Shown here: piece by piece, positions 17,224 through 25,643 of the stretch
Numbering within the stretch: the stretch's first letter is position 1
Layout of the letters: each line of letters starts with the position of its first letter
Origin: Gordonia terrae
Lineage (GTDB): Bacteria; Actinomycetota; Actinomycetes; Mycobacteriales; Mycobacteriaceae
Assembly (NCBI RefSeq): GCF_001698225.1
Contig: NZ_CP016594.1
Location: 5,456,001 to 5,520,000, forward strand
DNA length: 64,000 bases
Direction of reading: 5' to 3'
The notes under the pieces: generated by a model
Seen by the model: the letters and a program-made list of their open reading frames with translations, nothing else
What the model was told of the DNA's origin: nothing
Database searches by the model: none
Made by a program: the position numbers and the translations under genes

Positions 17224-17906
17224 CCACGACGTCGACATCCGTTCCCCCGACCCCCGTCGATGCCGCTCCTGCCCCGGATGCCCCTCGCACGAACGCCCCT
17301 CGCACGGACGTCCCAGACACGATCGCCGCCGCGAGCAAGATCATCCTCGTCCGCCATGGTCTCCCCGGCGGGCCGGCCGGGCCGGACCCCGGCCTCGGCG
17401 ACGAAGGCGTCGGCCAGGCCCGCCGACTCGGCACCTGGCTGCGAGGCCTCCCGGTTGTACAGGTGGTGGCGAGCTCGTACACGCGCGCCTATGAGACGGC
17501 ACGTCACGCGGCCCAGCCGCTCGGTCTCGAGGTCACGGTCGACGAACGCCTCCGCGAGTGGGAGAGCGACCGCGCGGTCTACGCCACTCCGGAGGCCATC
17601 GCCGCCACCGACCGTGGGCGGGCCTTCGCCGAGGGCCGCTACGACGACTTCATCCCCGACTACGACCGGAACGCCACCGCGGCCCGGATGCGGGATGCGG
17701 TCCTCGACGCGGCGCGCTCGGCTCCCGGCGAGCTGTCGGTGCTGGTCTCCCACGGTGGGGCCATCAACACACTCCTCACCGACATCCTGCAGGCACCGTC
17801 GCCGTTCTTCTTCAATCCCGCCTACACATCGGTGAGCCGGGTCGCGGTCCTCGGTTCGGGCCGCATGGTCATCCAGTCGGTGAACGAGACAGCACACCTC
17901 GGCTGA
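17220..17906 (+). CDS. Histidine phosphatase family protein (second of three)
   Basis: 228 residues from ATG 17220. A 38-residue Pro/Ala/Thr-rich, probably unstructured N-terminal tail precedes IILVRHGLPG. The second catalytic His is in VLVSHGGAINTLLTDI. Both this protein and the first contain an NPAYTSVSR/NPAYTSVAR segment and a closing VNETAHL/VNDTAHL, so they are tandem-duplication paralogues. Translation is coupled to the upstream gene by a 4-nt overlap. Whether both are active on the same compound cannot be told. Confidence 0.87.
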   Translation: MTTTSTSVPPTPVDAAPAPDAPRTNAPRTDVPDTIAAASKIILVRHGLPGGPAGPDPGLGDEGVGQARRLGTWLRGLPVVQVVASSYTRAYETARHAAQPLGLEVTVDERLREWESDRAVYATPEAIAATDRGRAFAEGRYDDFIPDYDRNATAARMRDAVLDAARSAPGELSVLVSHGGAINTLLTDILQAPSPFFFNPAYTSVSRVAVLGSGRMVIQSVNETAHLG

Positions 17907-17916
17907 AACGGCTTTC

Positions 17917-17930
17917 TTTACTTCGATACC
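17917..17930. promoter_or_regulatory. Island motif upstream of the maleylpyruvate-isomerase-like gene
   Basis: TTTACTTCGATACC in the 86-nt gap 17907-17992 is the complement of the form ATCGAAGTAA also seen upstream of the ThuA-like gene at 28196. It suggests that the gene at 17993 has its own promoter. Confidence 0.4.
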
Positions 17931-17992
17931 TGTTAGGGTTCTCCTCAACAGTGATGTGCAACACACGCACTCGCTCGTTTCGAGGAGATCCC

Positions 17993-18790
17993 ATGAGCCA
18001 TTCCGGCGTCGTGGCGAGTCGTACACTCGCCGATGAATACTCGACCATCGTCCGCAGCCTCTCCGGTCCCGAGTGGTCGGCCCCGAGCCGGTGCGCCGGA
18101 TGGTCCGTCAAAGACCTTGTGGCACACACCGGCTCGAACTTCGCAGCCATCGTGAACCCGCCCGAACCCGACCCTGACGTCCCGGCTCCGACGACCGCCG
18201 AGGAACTGCAGGAGCGTCTCGTCGACGAGCGCCGCGACTGGGCCCCCACCCGGGTCGCCGACGAGTTCCTCAGCACGGTCGGACCGGCCATGGAGGTGCT
18301 CTCGGCGATGCAGGCGCCGGAGATCGGTTCCGCCCCGATGACCCTCACCGACCTCGGAACCTATGACAGTCACCAACTCTCGGATGCATTCGCCTTCGAC
18401 ATGTGGTGTCACATGTACGTCGACCTGCTCGCACCCGGCGGTCCGGTGTCGCGCCCGGTCGGCGACCCGGACGACGCGGTCCTGGGTGCGGCGATCGGAT
18501 GGATGCTCGCCGGGTTGCCGCAGATGTGTCCCGACGTCAACGCAGCACTGGGTGGTCGCGCACTCGGGGTGCGGCTGACCGGCCCGGGTGGCGGCGAGTG
18601 GACCCTTCGGCCGGGTGAACGACTGCTGACCGTGGAGACCGGACTCGACCGGAGCGACACCGTGATCGATTCCTCGGCAGCCGATTTCGTCCTGTGGGGC
18701 ACGACCCGGTCACCGTGGCGGCAACACGTGTCGGTCCACGGTGACGAGGCTTATGCGGCAACAGTTCTCGACACGATGGACATCGTCTGA
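17993..18790 (+). CDS. Mycothiol-dependent maleylpyruvate-isomerase/DinB-like protein
   Basis: 265 residues from ATG 17993 behind CGAGGAG. The N-terminal MDMPI/DinB-like four-helix domain is recognisable from RCAGWSVKDLVAHTGSN (a metal-ligand His) and FAFDMWCHMYVDLL (a second His region). The C-terminal half, with GVRLTGPGGGEWTL and WGTTRSPW, is the SCP2-like domain common in actinobacterial members. The family includes mycothiol-dependent isomerases and other thiol-utilising enzymes. A specific reaction cannot be assigned. It ends just before a bidirectional terminator. Confidence 0.82.
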   Translation: MSHSGVVASRTLADEYSTIVRSLSGPEWSAPSRCAGWSVKDLVAHTGSNFAAIVNPPEPDPDVPAPTTAEELQERLVDERRDWAPTRVADEFLSTVGPAMEVLSAMQAPEIGSAPMTLTDLGTYDSHQLSDAFAFDMWCHMYVDLLAPGGPVSRPVGDPDDAVLGAAIGWMLAGLPQMCPDVNAALGGRALGVRLTGPGGGEWTLRPGERLLTVETGLDRSDTVIDSSAADFVLWGTTRSPWRQHVSVHGDEAYAATVLDTMDIV

Positions 18791-18820
18791 GCGTTCGGCC
18801 GCGCCACCCGCGATCGACAA

Positions 18821-18855
18821 CAGAGCCCGGAACGCGACAAGCGTTCCGGGCTCTG
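18821..18855. terminator. Bidirectional intrinsic terminator
   Basis: CAGAGCCCGGAACGC pairs perfectly with GCGTTCCGGGCTCTG across a 5-nt loop. It lies between the convergent genes ending at 18790 and 18869. A short T-rich tract follows only weakly, as is usual in high-GC actinobacteria. Confidence 0.9.
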
Positions 18856-18868
18856 CTGATGATCGAGG

Positions 18869-19882
18869 TCAGTTCAGTGCGACCAGCATCTTCCCGACGT
18901 TGCCACCCTCCAGCATCGACAGGAACGCCTCCACCGCGTGGTCGATGCCGGTGTGGATGGTGGACTCGGCTACGAGGTCGCCGGCGGACAGCCACCCGAG
19001 CACACGTTCCTCGAACTCGGGACGTAGGTCCTCGTGATCACGAACGATGAACCCGGTCAATGTGATCCGCTTCAGGATGGCCTGCATGAGGTGGTCCATC
19101 GACGGTCCGTCCCCACCGCCGGCGGAGATCATCCCGCACATCGCGACGCGTCCGTTGAGGCGCAGATCGTGCAGCGCGGCGACGAGGTGCTCCCCGCCGA
19201 CATTGTCGAAATAGAGATCGGTGCCGTCGGAGACCCGGCGCAACCCGGCGGCCACCGACTCGGAGCGGTAGTCGATCGCCGCGTCGAAGCCCAGACGCTC
19301 GGTCAGCAGCGCCACCTTCGCCGGTCCACCCGCGCTACCGATGACGCGCCCGGCGCCGAGAAGTTTCGCGAACTGTCCGGCCGCACTTCCGACCGCGCCC
19401 GCAGCGGCCGAGACGAACACGTCGTCCCCCGGACGCAGACCACCGGCACGCAGCAGTCCGCAGTAGGCCGTGAACCCGGGCTGTCCGAGCACGCCGAGCC
19501 AGTGGTGCAGATCGACGCCGCGCGGATCGATGACGGTGGCCGCGTCGGCATCGACGACGGCCAGTTCGCGCCAGCCGAGCCGGTGCCGCACACACGCACC
19601 GTCGGGGATGCGTGAGTTGCCGCGGACGACGATGCCGATCGCCGAGCCGTCGAGCGGCGCATCCTCCTGGAAGCTCGTGGTGTAGTGCATCTCCGAGGTG
19701 CCTAGGCGCCCGCGCATCGAGGGGTCGACGCTCATGAAGCGGTTCTCCACGACGATCTGGTCGTCGCGGACGGGCCCCAGCTCGGCCTCCCGGACCTCGA
19801 AGTTCTCCGTGCGCGGAACCCCGTCGGCGGGTCGCTGCTTCAGGAACACCGCACGTGTGGTCGTCTCGACCCCGCTCGTCAT
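18869..19882 (-). CDS. NADP-dependent MDR-family oxidoreductase (CurA/prostaglandin-reductase type)
   Basis: 337 residues from ATG 19880-19882, overlapping the upstream gene stop. It belongs to the zinc-free medium-chain reductases: VENRFMSVDPSMRGRL, the cofactor loop AAAGAVGSAAGQFAKLLGA, LYFDNVGGEHL, and LTGFIVRDHEDL near the end. These enzymes reduce the double bond of alpha,beta-unsaturated ketones or aldehydes. It is co-transcribed with the phosphohistidine-domain protein at 19879-21603, which suggests consecutive steps on the same metabolite. Confidence 0.92.
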   Translation of the reverse strand: MTSGVETTTRAVFLKQRPADGVPRTENFEVREAELGPVRDDQIVVENRFMSVDPSMRGRLGTSEMHYTTSFQEDAPLDGSAIGIVVRGNSRIPDGACVRHRLGWRELAVVDADAATVIDPRGVDLHHWLGVLGQPGFTAYCGLLRAGGLRPGDDVFVSAAAGAVGSAAGQFAKLLGAGRVIGSAGGPAKVALLTERLGFDAAIDYRSESVAAGLRRVSDGTDLYFDNVGGEHLVAALHDLRLNGRVAMCGMISAGGGDGPSMDHLMQAILKRITLTGFIVRDHEDLRPEFEERVLGWLSAGDLVAESTIHTGIDHAVEAFLSMLEGGNVGKMLVALN

Positions 19883-21603
19883 GACAGCTCCAGGATGGTG
19901 ACCGTGCCCTTGGAGCCGTCGACCTCGACCAGCGTGCCGTCGGGGATTCTCCGGGTGGCAGCGGGAACACCGGCGGCACAGGGTATCCCGAGCTCGCGGC
20001 TGACGATCATCGCGTGCGAACCCATCGCTCCGACGTCGGTGATGGCGGCCGAGGACACCATGAACAACGGCGTCCAGGACGGATCGGTCTGCGGCGCCAC
20101 CAGGACCTCGTCCACCTCGAAGCTGTCGAGGTCGTCCATCGATGTGATGGTCCGGGTGCGTCCGCGGACCACGCCCGGGGATGCCCCGGACCCGTGCAGG
20201 ACCTCACCCTCGGTCACCTCATCCACCTCGACCTGGTCCTTGCGGCGCAGACTCGAGAGCGGGGGAAGCGGCTCACGGGTGTCGAGGAAGGTCGGCAGGT
20301 CCAGACCGAACAGGCCCTTCCACGCCCGATGCCGTTCGGCAAGGGTCTCGGTCAGTGCGGCCGGTTCGCCGGCCAGGAGGTCCAGCTCGTCGTCGACGGC
20401 CATGAAGACGTGATCGGCAGCGGCGAGATGACCCTGCTCGTGCAGCCGTCGCCCGAGCTCGGCCAGCGGCACACGCGCCTCGTGCAACACCTTGATGCAG
20501 TTCGTCTTCGCACGTTCGCGCCAGGCCGCGAAGCGTCGTGCCGAGGCGAGCGCCGCGTCGAGGGTCGCCTGCCCCTCCGCGTCGTCGCCGACGATCGCAC
20601 GCGCCCGTTCCAGGGCCGAGTCGGTGTCCCCCGCGTGCTCGGCGAGACGCGCGGTGGGTGACGCCGAATCCTCCTGCAAGCGCAGGCGGTCGATGAGTCC
20701 GAGCACCAGTTCGGGTTTGGTCTCCCACGATGTCGAACCGAGGTCCCATTCGTTGGGGCCCCGGTAGCCGAACTCGGCGATGAAGTCGGCGAAGGAGGCG
20801 TCGAACTTGGGATCGAGCCCGCGCACCCGCGCCGCGACGCCGTCGATTCCCTGGTCGAATGCCTCGGTCAGGCGCTCGTCGGCGCGCACCATCCGGCCCA
20901 ACTCCCAGAGCGCGAACGACGGCAGCGCCGAGTCGACGTCGCCCGCCGAGCCCACCAGCGTGACGATGAGGTCCTGGTTGTCGGCTCCGAGAAGCTGGCC
21001 GAGCACCGACGGGCCGACCGCCGCCCCGTTCGTCGCGGCCACCTCACCCCGCCATGCGGCCCGCTCGAGGGGCATGACCGACCGCGCGCGAGCGACGAGC
21101 GCGACCGGGGTCAGGCTCGACAGGTCGGGGCGCTCGGTGCGCAGCCGATCGGCGAGCACGCGGTCCTCGTCGAGTTCTGGGAAGGTCTCGGTGGACAGAA
21201 TCCAGGCGTTGCGCGCGGCCAGGCGCGCACTGGCGTCGGCGTTTTCGTCGTCGGGGTGTCCGACGTACTCGGGGATGTCCGGATCGCCGCCGTAGAACAA
21301 CTGATCCACGAGCTCGACCGACAGACCGCCGCGGATTCCCACGAGCCGCGACATCGACAGGTTGATGTACAGATGCCCGTAGAAGATCCCCGACGAGGCG
21401 GCCACATCCGGCTTCTCCACGAGCGAGTAGCTCCCGTGGAAGGCGTAACCGGCGTTCCATCCGGGCAGGATGTTCTGAATCCACCCGAGGTCGGCGCCCA
21501 GCGGCGTGATGGGATCGGACAGCACATCGCTGGCATTGAGCCGCGTGTAGATGGGTAGACGGGCACTCGGTTCGGTGTCGACCAACCAGCGCTGTTCGGA
21601 CAT
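19879..21603 (-). CDS. PEP-synthase-type phosphohistidine protein lacking an ATP-grasp domain
   Basis: 574 residues from ATG 21601-21603. The chain starts at the linker region that in rifampicin phosphotransferase and phenylphosphate synthase PpsA follows the nucleotide domain (RLPIYTRLNASDVLSDP, ITPLGADLGWIQNIL). A long helical central part contains FADFIAEFGYRGPNEWDLGS and HLAAADHVFMAVDDELDLL, the latter typical of RPH/PEP-synthase proteins. The C-terminus is a mobile phosphohistidine domain, GSGASPGVVRGRTRTI and GAMGSHAMIVSRELGIP, with acceptor His530. No ATP-grasp and no PEP barrel are present, so the phosphate donor must be another protein. It is first in a two-gene unit with the MDR reductase. 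Confidence 0.85.
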   Translation of the reverse strand: MSEQRWLVDTEPSARLPIYTRLNASDVLSDPITPLGADLGWIQNILPGWNAGYAFHGSYSLVEKPDVAASSGIFYGHLYINLSMSRLVGIRGGLSVELVDQLFYGGDPDIPEYVGHPDDENADASARLAARNAWILSTETFPELDEDRVLADRLRTERPDLSSLTPVALVARARSVMPLERAAWRGEVAATNGAAVGPSVLGQLLGADNQDLIVTLVGSAGDVDSALPSFALWELGRMVRADERLTEAFDQGIDGVAARVRGLDPKFDASFADFIAEFGYRGPNEWDLGSTSWETKPELVLGLIDRLRLQEDSASPTARLAEHAGDTDSALERARAIVGDDAEGQATLDAALASARRFAAWRERAKTNCIKVLHEARVPLAELGRRLHEQGHLAAADHVFMAVDDELDLLAGEPAALTETLAERHRAWKGLFGLDLPTFLDTREPLPPLSSLRRKDQVEVDEVTEGEVLHGSGASPGVVRGRTRTITSMDDLDSFEVDEVLVAPQTDPSWTPLFMVSSAAITDVGAMGSHAMIVSRELGIPCAAGVPAATRRIPDGTLVEVDGSKGTVTILELS

Positions 21604-21713
21604 GTCGTTCTCGTCTCTGCTGAGACCGCATGGGATGAGCGGCCATAGTTTCTTGACAGGGTATACACGTGGGCTGTGATGTGTGACACTCTACCTGCAA
21701 GACTGTAGGCGTT

Positions 21714-21726
21714 GGCAAGTAAGTCG
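21714..21726. promoter_or_regulatory. Island motif between 19879-21603 and the SDR gene
   Basis: GGCAAGTAAGTCG lies in the divergent gap 21604-21762. TTGACA at 21653-21658 and a CTGTAG (complement CTACAG) at 21703-21708 are nearby candidate promoter parts, but no clear spacing could be fixed for either gene. Confidence 0.45.
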
Positions 21727-21762
21727 TCTCGGTCTCTCGTACAGGAAGCAAGGAGACGTTCG

Positions 21763-22539
21763 ATGAAGTTGCAGGACAAAGTTGTTGCCGTCACCGGCGG
21801 AACCCAGGGAATCGGCCGTGGGATCGCCGAGGCAGCACTCGCGGAGGGCGCGAAGGTCGCCCTGAACGGCCGGTCGAAGGAGAAGGGGGATAAAGCTCTG
21901 GCCGATCTCGGTGCAGGCGATCGTGCCGCGTTCTTTGCCGGCGACGTCACCCTGCAGGCCGATGTCGAGGACTTCATCGAGCAGACCGTGAGCACCTTCG
22001 GACGCATCGACGTCCTGGTGAACAACGCCGGTGGCGCAAACGACCTACAGCCGACGGCGCAACTCTCCGACGAGGAGTGGAACCTCGTACTGAACTGGAA
22101 CCTGAACTCCAATTTCTGGGCCACCCGCCGCGCGCTCCAACACATGATCCCCCAGTCCTACGGCCGCATCATCAACATCTCCTCGGTCGAGGGCAAGCAG
22201 GGCAAGCCGGTGTTCACGGCCTACGTCGCCGCGAAGCACGCGATCAACGGCATGACCAAATCGATTGCGCGCGAGGTGGGTACGCAGGGCATCACGGTCA
22301 ATGCGATCTGCCCGGGGCTCGTCATCACCGACATCATCAAGAACAACGGCCCGCAGACCGCGGCGGCGATGGGCATGAGCTTCGAGGAGATGGTGGACCT
22401 CTTCGCCCAGGAGTCCGCCATCAAGCGGCCCAACACCGTCGAAGAGGTCTCCGCCATGGCGATGCTTCTCGCGTCGGACGCCGGCGCGGGTATCACCGGT
22501 GCCATCCTCAGCGTCGATGGCGGTACCGCTTCCTACTGA
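21763..22539 (+). CDS. SDR-family oxidoreductase
   Basis: 258 residues from ATG 21763 with AAGGAG upstream; a longer frame from 21712 has no support. The classical short-chain dehydrogenase motifs are all present: VTGGTQGIGRGIA for NAD(P), VLVNNAGG, INISSVEGKQG with the catalytic Ser, YVAAKHAINGM with Tyr and Lys, and the C-terminal VDGGTASY. The arrangement is that of FabG-like 3-hydroxyacyl or polyol dehydrogenases. It is transcribed alone from the motif-bearing promoter and faces the ThuA-like gene. Confidence 0.93.
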   Translation: MKLQDKVVAVTGGTQGIGRGIAEAALAEGAKVALNGRSKEKGDKALADLGAGDRAAFFAGDVTLQADVEDFIEQTVSTFGRIDVLVNNAGGANDLQPTAQLSDEEWNLVLNWNLNSNFWATRRALQHMIPQSYGRIINISSVEGKQGKPVFTAYVAAKHAINGMTKSIAREVGTQGITVNAICPGLVITDIIKNNGPQTAAAMGMSFEEMVDLFAQESAIKRPNTVEEVSAMAMLLASDAGAGITGAILSVDGGTASY

Positions 22540-22546
22540 GCACCAC

Positions 22547-22600
22547 TGCTCCCTGAGGTGCGAGCGAAGCGAGCTTGCGCTCCGCACACCTCAGGGAGCA
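22547..22600. repeat. Dispersed copy of the array A repeat forming a terminator-like hairpin
   Basis: TGCTCCCTGAGGTG (22547-22560) pairs perfectly with 22587-22600, and the interior GAGCGAAGC...GCTTGCGCTC extends the stem. The sequence matches the array A unit and the hairpin at 8078-8181, so the element is dispersed. It sits between two convergent genes, where it can serve as a bidirectional terminator. Confidence 0.8.
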
Positions 22601-22625
22601 TGGGAACAGACACTTCGGGCGTTCG

Positions 22626-23393
22626 TCAGAACGTCCCGCGCACCGCCCAGGCCACGCAGCGCTCCAGGATCGTGCGGAACTGCGGGATGTCCCAACTGCC
22701 GCGGTCGACTCGGCCGAGGTCGTCGATACCGAGATCCTGCACATCGAACCTGCCCCGACAGTGCCCGAGGGTGAAGTAGCAGACGGTCCCGGGGTCGTGG
22801 TGCTTGAGGTAGAGCACCGGGCGGGGTTCGTCGGTCGAGGTGTGTCCCTCGTCGAATCCGGTTGACTCACCGACGAAATGGGTGTGTGCGAGCACCTCGA
22901 TCGGCTCGAACAGCTGGCTCACGTAGAGTTCGTCGACGGCGTCGAAGTCGTCGACGTCCGCCACCAACGGGTGGTTCCGGTCAGAGATCTCGACACGATA
23001 GGGCGCGATCGGCGGATGGCCGAGGAACTGACTGCCGACCAGCGCGGGCAGCACCCCCATGGATCGCGGGGTCACATAACGGCTTGCCGACCCCGGCGGG
23101 GTGGGTTCGATGGCCGAGTTGGTCGCGTGCAGGGCCAGCCAGCGGCCACCCCGCGCCAGGAAGCGCGTCAACGCATCCTGAGCGGCGTCATCGGGAATCC
23201 GGTTGCAGGTGTAGGTGATCAGCAGGTCCGCGGCGTCGAGGGCGGATACACATCCGTAGTCCTCGAACACCCGGGTGCGCACCGTCTCGTGCTCGCCGAG
23301 CAGTCCGAGGATCTGCAACCGGGCGTGATCGAAGTCGTGCCACTGCCCGCCGCAGATGACGACCGCATCGAGGCGGCCGGCCGGTCCGGCCAT
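22626..23393 (-). CDS. ThuA-like domain protein (first copy)
   Basis: 255 residues from ATG 23391-23393. The ThuA pattern (class-I glutamine-amidotransferase-like fold) includes VVICGGQWHDFDHAR, ADLLITYTCNRIPD, GGRWLALHATNSAI, FDAVDELYVSQLF and TVCYFTLGHCRGRF. ThuA-like proteins are associated with carbohydrate use, but their chemistry is mostly undefined. The gene lies 17 nt downstream of the E3 gene and ends the operon 26351 to 22626. Confidence 0.87.
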   Translation of the reverse strand: MAGPAGRLDAVVICGGQWHDFDHARLQILGLLGEHETVRTRVFEDYGCVSALDAADLLITYTCNRIPDDAAQDALTRFLARGGRWLALHATNSAIEPTPPGSASRYVTPRSMGVLPALVGSQFLGHPPIAPYRVEISDRNHPLVADVDDFDAVDELYVSQLFEPIEVLAHTHFVGESTGFDEGHTSTDEPRPVLYLKHHDPGTVCYFTLGHCRGRFDVQDLGIDDLGRVDRGSWDIPQFRTILERCVAWAVRGTF

Positions 23394-23410
23394 CGTGGGC
23401 TCCTCCGTCC

Positions 23411-24826
23411 TCAGGCGTGCGCGTGCAGCGGCTTGCCGGCCAGGGCCAGATGGGCTTCGCCGAGCGCCTCGGCCTGGGTCGGGTGCGCGTGCACCAGGTT
23501 CGCGACGTCGTTCGCGTTCGCTTCCCAGTTGTAGATGAGCTGCGCCTCGCCGATCAGTTCACCCACACGGTCCCCGACGAGGTGGATGCCCACCACCGGA
23601 CCGTCGGCGCCCGCCCGGATCAGCTTGACGCCACCCGCGGTCTGCAATATGCGACTCTTCCCGTTGCCGCCGAGATCGTAGACGGCGGTGGTGATCTCAC
23701 CGTACCGTTCCGCCGCCTCCGCTTCGGTCAGGCCGACGGAGGCCACCTCCGGATGCGAATAGGTCACCCGCGGGATTCCGGTGTCCGCCACGGGCGCGCA
23801 GTCGAGGCCGGCCAGCTGTTCGGCGACGAAGATGCCGTTGCCGAAACCGCGATGGGCGAGTTGAGGTCCCGGCACGATGTCGCCGATCGCGTAGACGCCC
23901 GGCACTGCGGTCTGCAACCACTCGTCGACCACGACGAAGCCACGATCGAGTCCCACACCGGCCTCTTCGAGACCCAATCCGGCAGTCCGCGGTCCCCGAC
24001 CCACGGCCACCAGCAGAACGTCCGCATGCAGTGGCGCTGACTCGTTGTCGAGCTCGACGACCACTCCGGACTCGGCGGTGCCGGCGGACGACACCATGGC
24101 CCCGGTACGAATGGTGATGCCACGCTTGCGGAACGCCCTGGTCAGTTGCTTCGACGACCACTCGTCCTCGGTCGGCAACAACCGGGGTGCGGCCTCCACG
24201 ACCGTGACCTCCACGCCGAGCGATGCCCACAGACTGGCGAACTCGCAACCGATGACACCCCCGCCGAGGACGATCGCGGTCATGGGGATCGAATCGAGCT
24301 CCAGCGCACGGTCGCTCGTCATGATCGGGCCGCCGATCTCCACGCCCGGCAGGGTCCTCGACTGGGAACCGGTCGCGATGACCAGGGCCTCACCGTGGAC
24401 GCGGGTCGTCCCGCCGTCGGTGAGCTCGACGTCGACGGTCCGCTCACCCGATACCCGTCCGAGCCCGCGGACCACCCGGATCCGACGCGACGAGATGAGA
24501 CCCTCGAGCCCTCGGTACAAGCCGTCGACGACCTTCTGCTTGTACGCGTGGACTGCGGTGATGTCGATGCCGTCGAGAGACGCCTTGATCCCGAAATCTG
24601 GGGCGTGACGCACGGATTCGGCGATACCGGCGGCATGGAGCAACGCCTTGGTCGGGATGCACCCGTTGTGTAGACATGTGCCGCCGAGCTTGTCGGACTC
24701 CACGAGGACGACCGACATGCCGAGCTGCGCTGCGCGCAGAGCACACGAGTAACCACCCGACCCGCCTCCCAGGACGACGACGTCCACAGTCTCGGTCGTG
24801 CCGGTCTTCTCCGGGTCCGTGCTCAT
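23411..24826 (-). CDS. E3 dihydrolipoamide dehydrogenase
   Basis: 471 residues from ATG 24824-24826. FAD site GGGSGGYSCALRAAQLGM, redox-active disulfide GGTCLHNGCIPTKALLH, NAD site VLGGGVIGCEFASLWASLG, second FAD motif YAIGDIVPGPQLAH, and the dimer-interface pair in VHAHPTQAEALGEA (His/Glu) are all intact. It reoxidises lipoyl groups and is the obvious E3 for the E1/E2 set 9-14 kb away, since the E1/E2 operon lacks one. It starts 1 nt after the upstream SDR stop. Confidence 0.96.
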   Translation of the reverse strand: MSTDPEKTGTTETVDVVVLGGGSGGYSCALRAAQLGMSVVLVESDKLGGTCLHNGCIPTKALLHAAGIAESVRHAPDFGIKASLDGIDITAVHAYKQKVVDGLYRGLEGLISSRRIRVVRGLGRVSGERTVDVELTDGGTTRVHGEALVIATGSQSRTLPGVEIGGPIMTSDRALELDSIPMTAIVLGGGVIGCEFASLWASLGVEVTVVEAAPRLLPTEDEWSSKQLTRAFRKRGITIRTGAMVSSAGTAESGVVVELDNESAPLHADVLLVAVGRGPRTAGLGLEEAGVGLDRGFVVVDEWLQTAVPGVYAIGDIVPGPQLAHRGFGNGIFVAEQLAGLDCAPVADTGIPRVTYSHPEVASVGLTEAEAAERYGEITTAVYDLGGNGKSRILQTAGGVKLIRAGADGPVVGIHLVGDRVGELIGEAQLIYNWEANANDVANLVHAHPTQAEALGEAHLALAGKPLHAHA

Positions 24827-24827
24827 G

Positions 24828-25589
24828 TCAGAAGTCGAATCGGTTGGTGAAGCCGCCGTCGATCACGACATTGGTACCCGTGATGTGTCCGGCGGCCGGC
24901 GACGCGAGGAAGGTCACGGCGTTCGCGATGTCCTCGGCCGAGGCGAACTTGCCGAGAGCCGCCGCCGACATCGCCGCGTCGTACAGCTGCGGTCGCTGCT
25001 CCTTGATGGTGTCCCAGGGGCCACCCTCGAAGTACACCGGTCCGGGCGAGACCGCGTTGACCCGAATACCTTTCGGCCCCAGGGCGCGAGCCTGCGCCGA
25101 CGAGTGTTGCAGCACGGCGGCTTTCAGCGCCCCGTAGCTGTTGGCGGTGGTGATCGGGCCGGCCTCGATGGCCGAGGTCGTGCTGATGGTCACGACGGAC
25201 GCGGCAGAGCTCTGCTCCAGATGCGGTGTCGCGGCCTCGATGAAGTTCACGAGGCTCATGAGGTCGACGTTGAAGCTGTTCTCCCAGGCCTGGCGCCCCT
25301 TGCCGGTCATCGCAGACGCGTTGACGATGACGATGTCGACGCCGCCGAGCGCGTCGGCCGCGTCGGTGACGAAGGAACTCACCGCTTCGGACTCACCGAC
25401 ATCGACGGCCTTCCAGAACACCGTGCCGGCTTCCGACAGCTCGTCGGCGACGGTCTTGAGCTGGTCTTCGCCCCGGGCGCAGATGCCCACCGAGGCACCT
25501 TCGGCGAGAAGACTCCTGGCGATGGCCAGGCCGATGCCCTTGCTCGCACCGCTGATGAGGGCGCGCTTTCCGTTGAGGTCGAGATCCAT
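24828..25589 (-). CDS. SDR-family oxidoreductase
   Basis: 253 residues from ATG 25587-25589 with GAAGGA upstream. LISGASKGIGLAIARSL binds NAD(P), VIVNASAM replaces the usual NNAG, ISTTSAIEAG carries the Ser, SYGALKAAVL the Tyr-Lys pair and VVIDGGFTNRFDF the C-terminus. The NAS variant in place of NAG is common in a subset of the family. It is the second gene of the operon with the third histidine phosphatase, E3 and ThuA. The substrate is not evident. Confidence 0.92.
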   Translation of the reverse strand: MDLDLNGKRALISGASKGIGLAIARSLLAEGASVGICARGEDQLKTVADELSEAGTVFWKAVDVGESEAVSSFVTDAADALGGVDIVIVNASAMTGKGRQAWENSFNVDLMSLVNFIEAATPHLEQSSAASVVTISTTSAIEAGPITTANSYGALKAAVLQHSSAQARALGPKGIRVNAVSPGPVYFEGGPWDTIKEQRPQLYDAAMSAAALGKFASAEDIANAVTFLASPAAGHITGTNVVIDGGFTNRFDF

Positions 25590-25643
25590 GTCGGGTCCTT
25601 CGTGTCGTGTCGGTGATCAGGTCGGTGGATGACTGTCGAGGGG

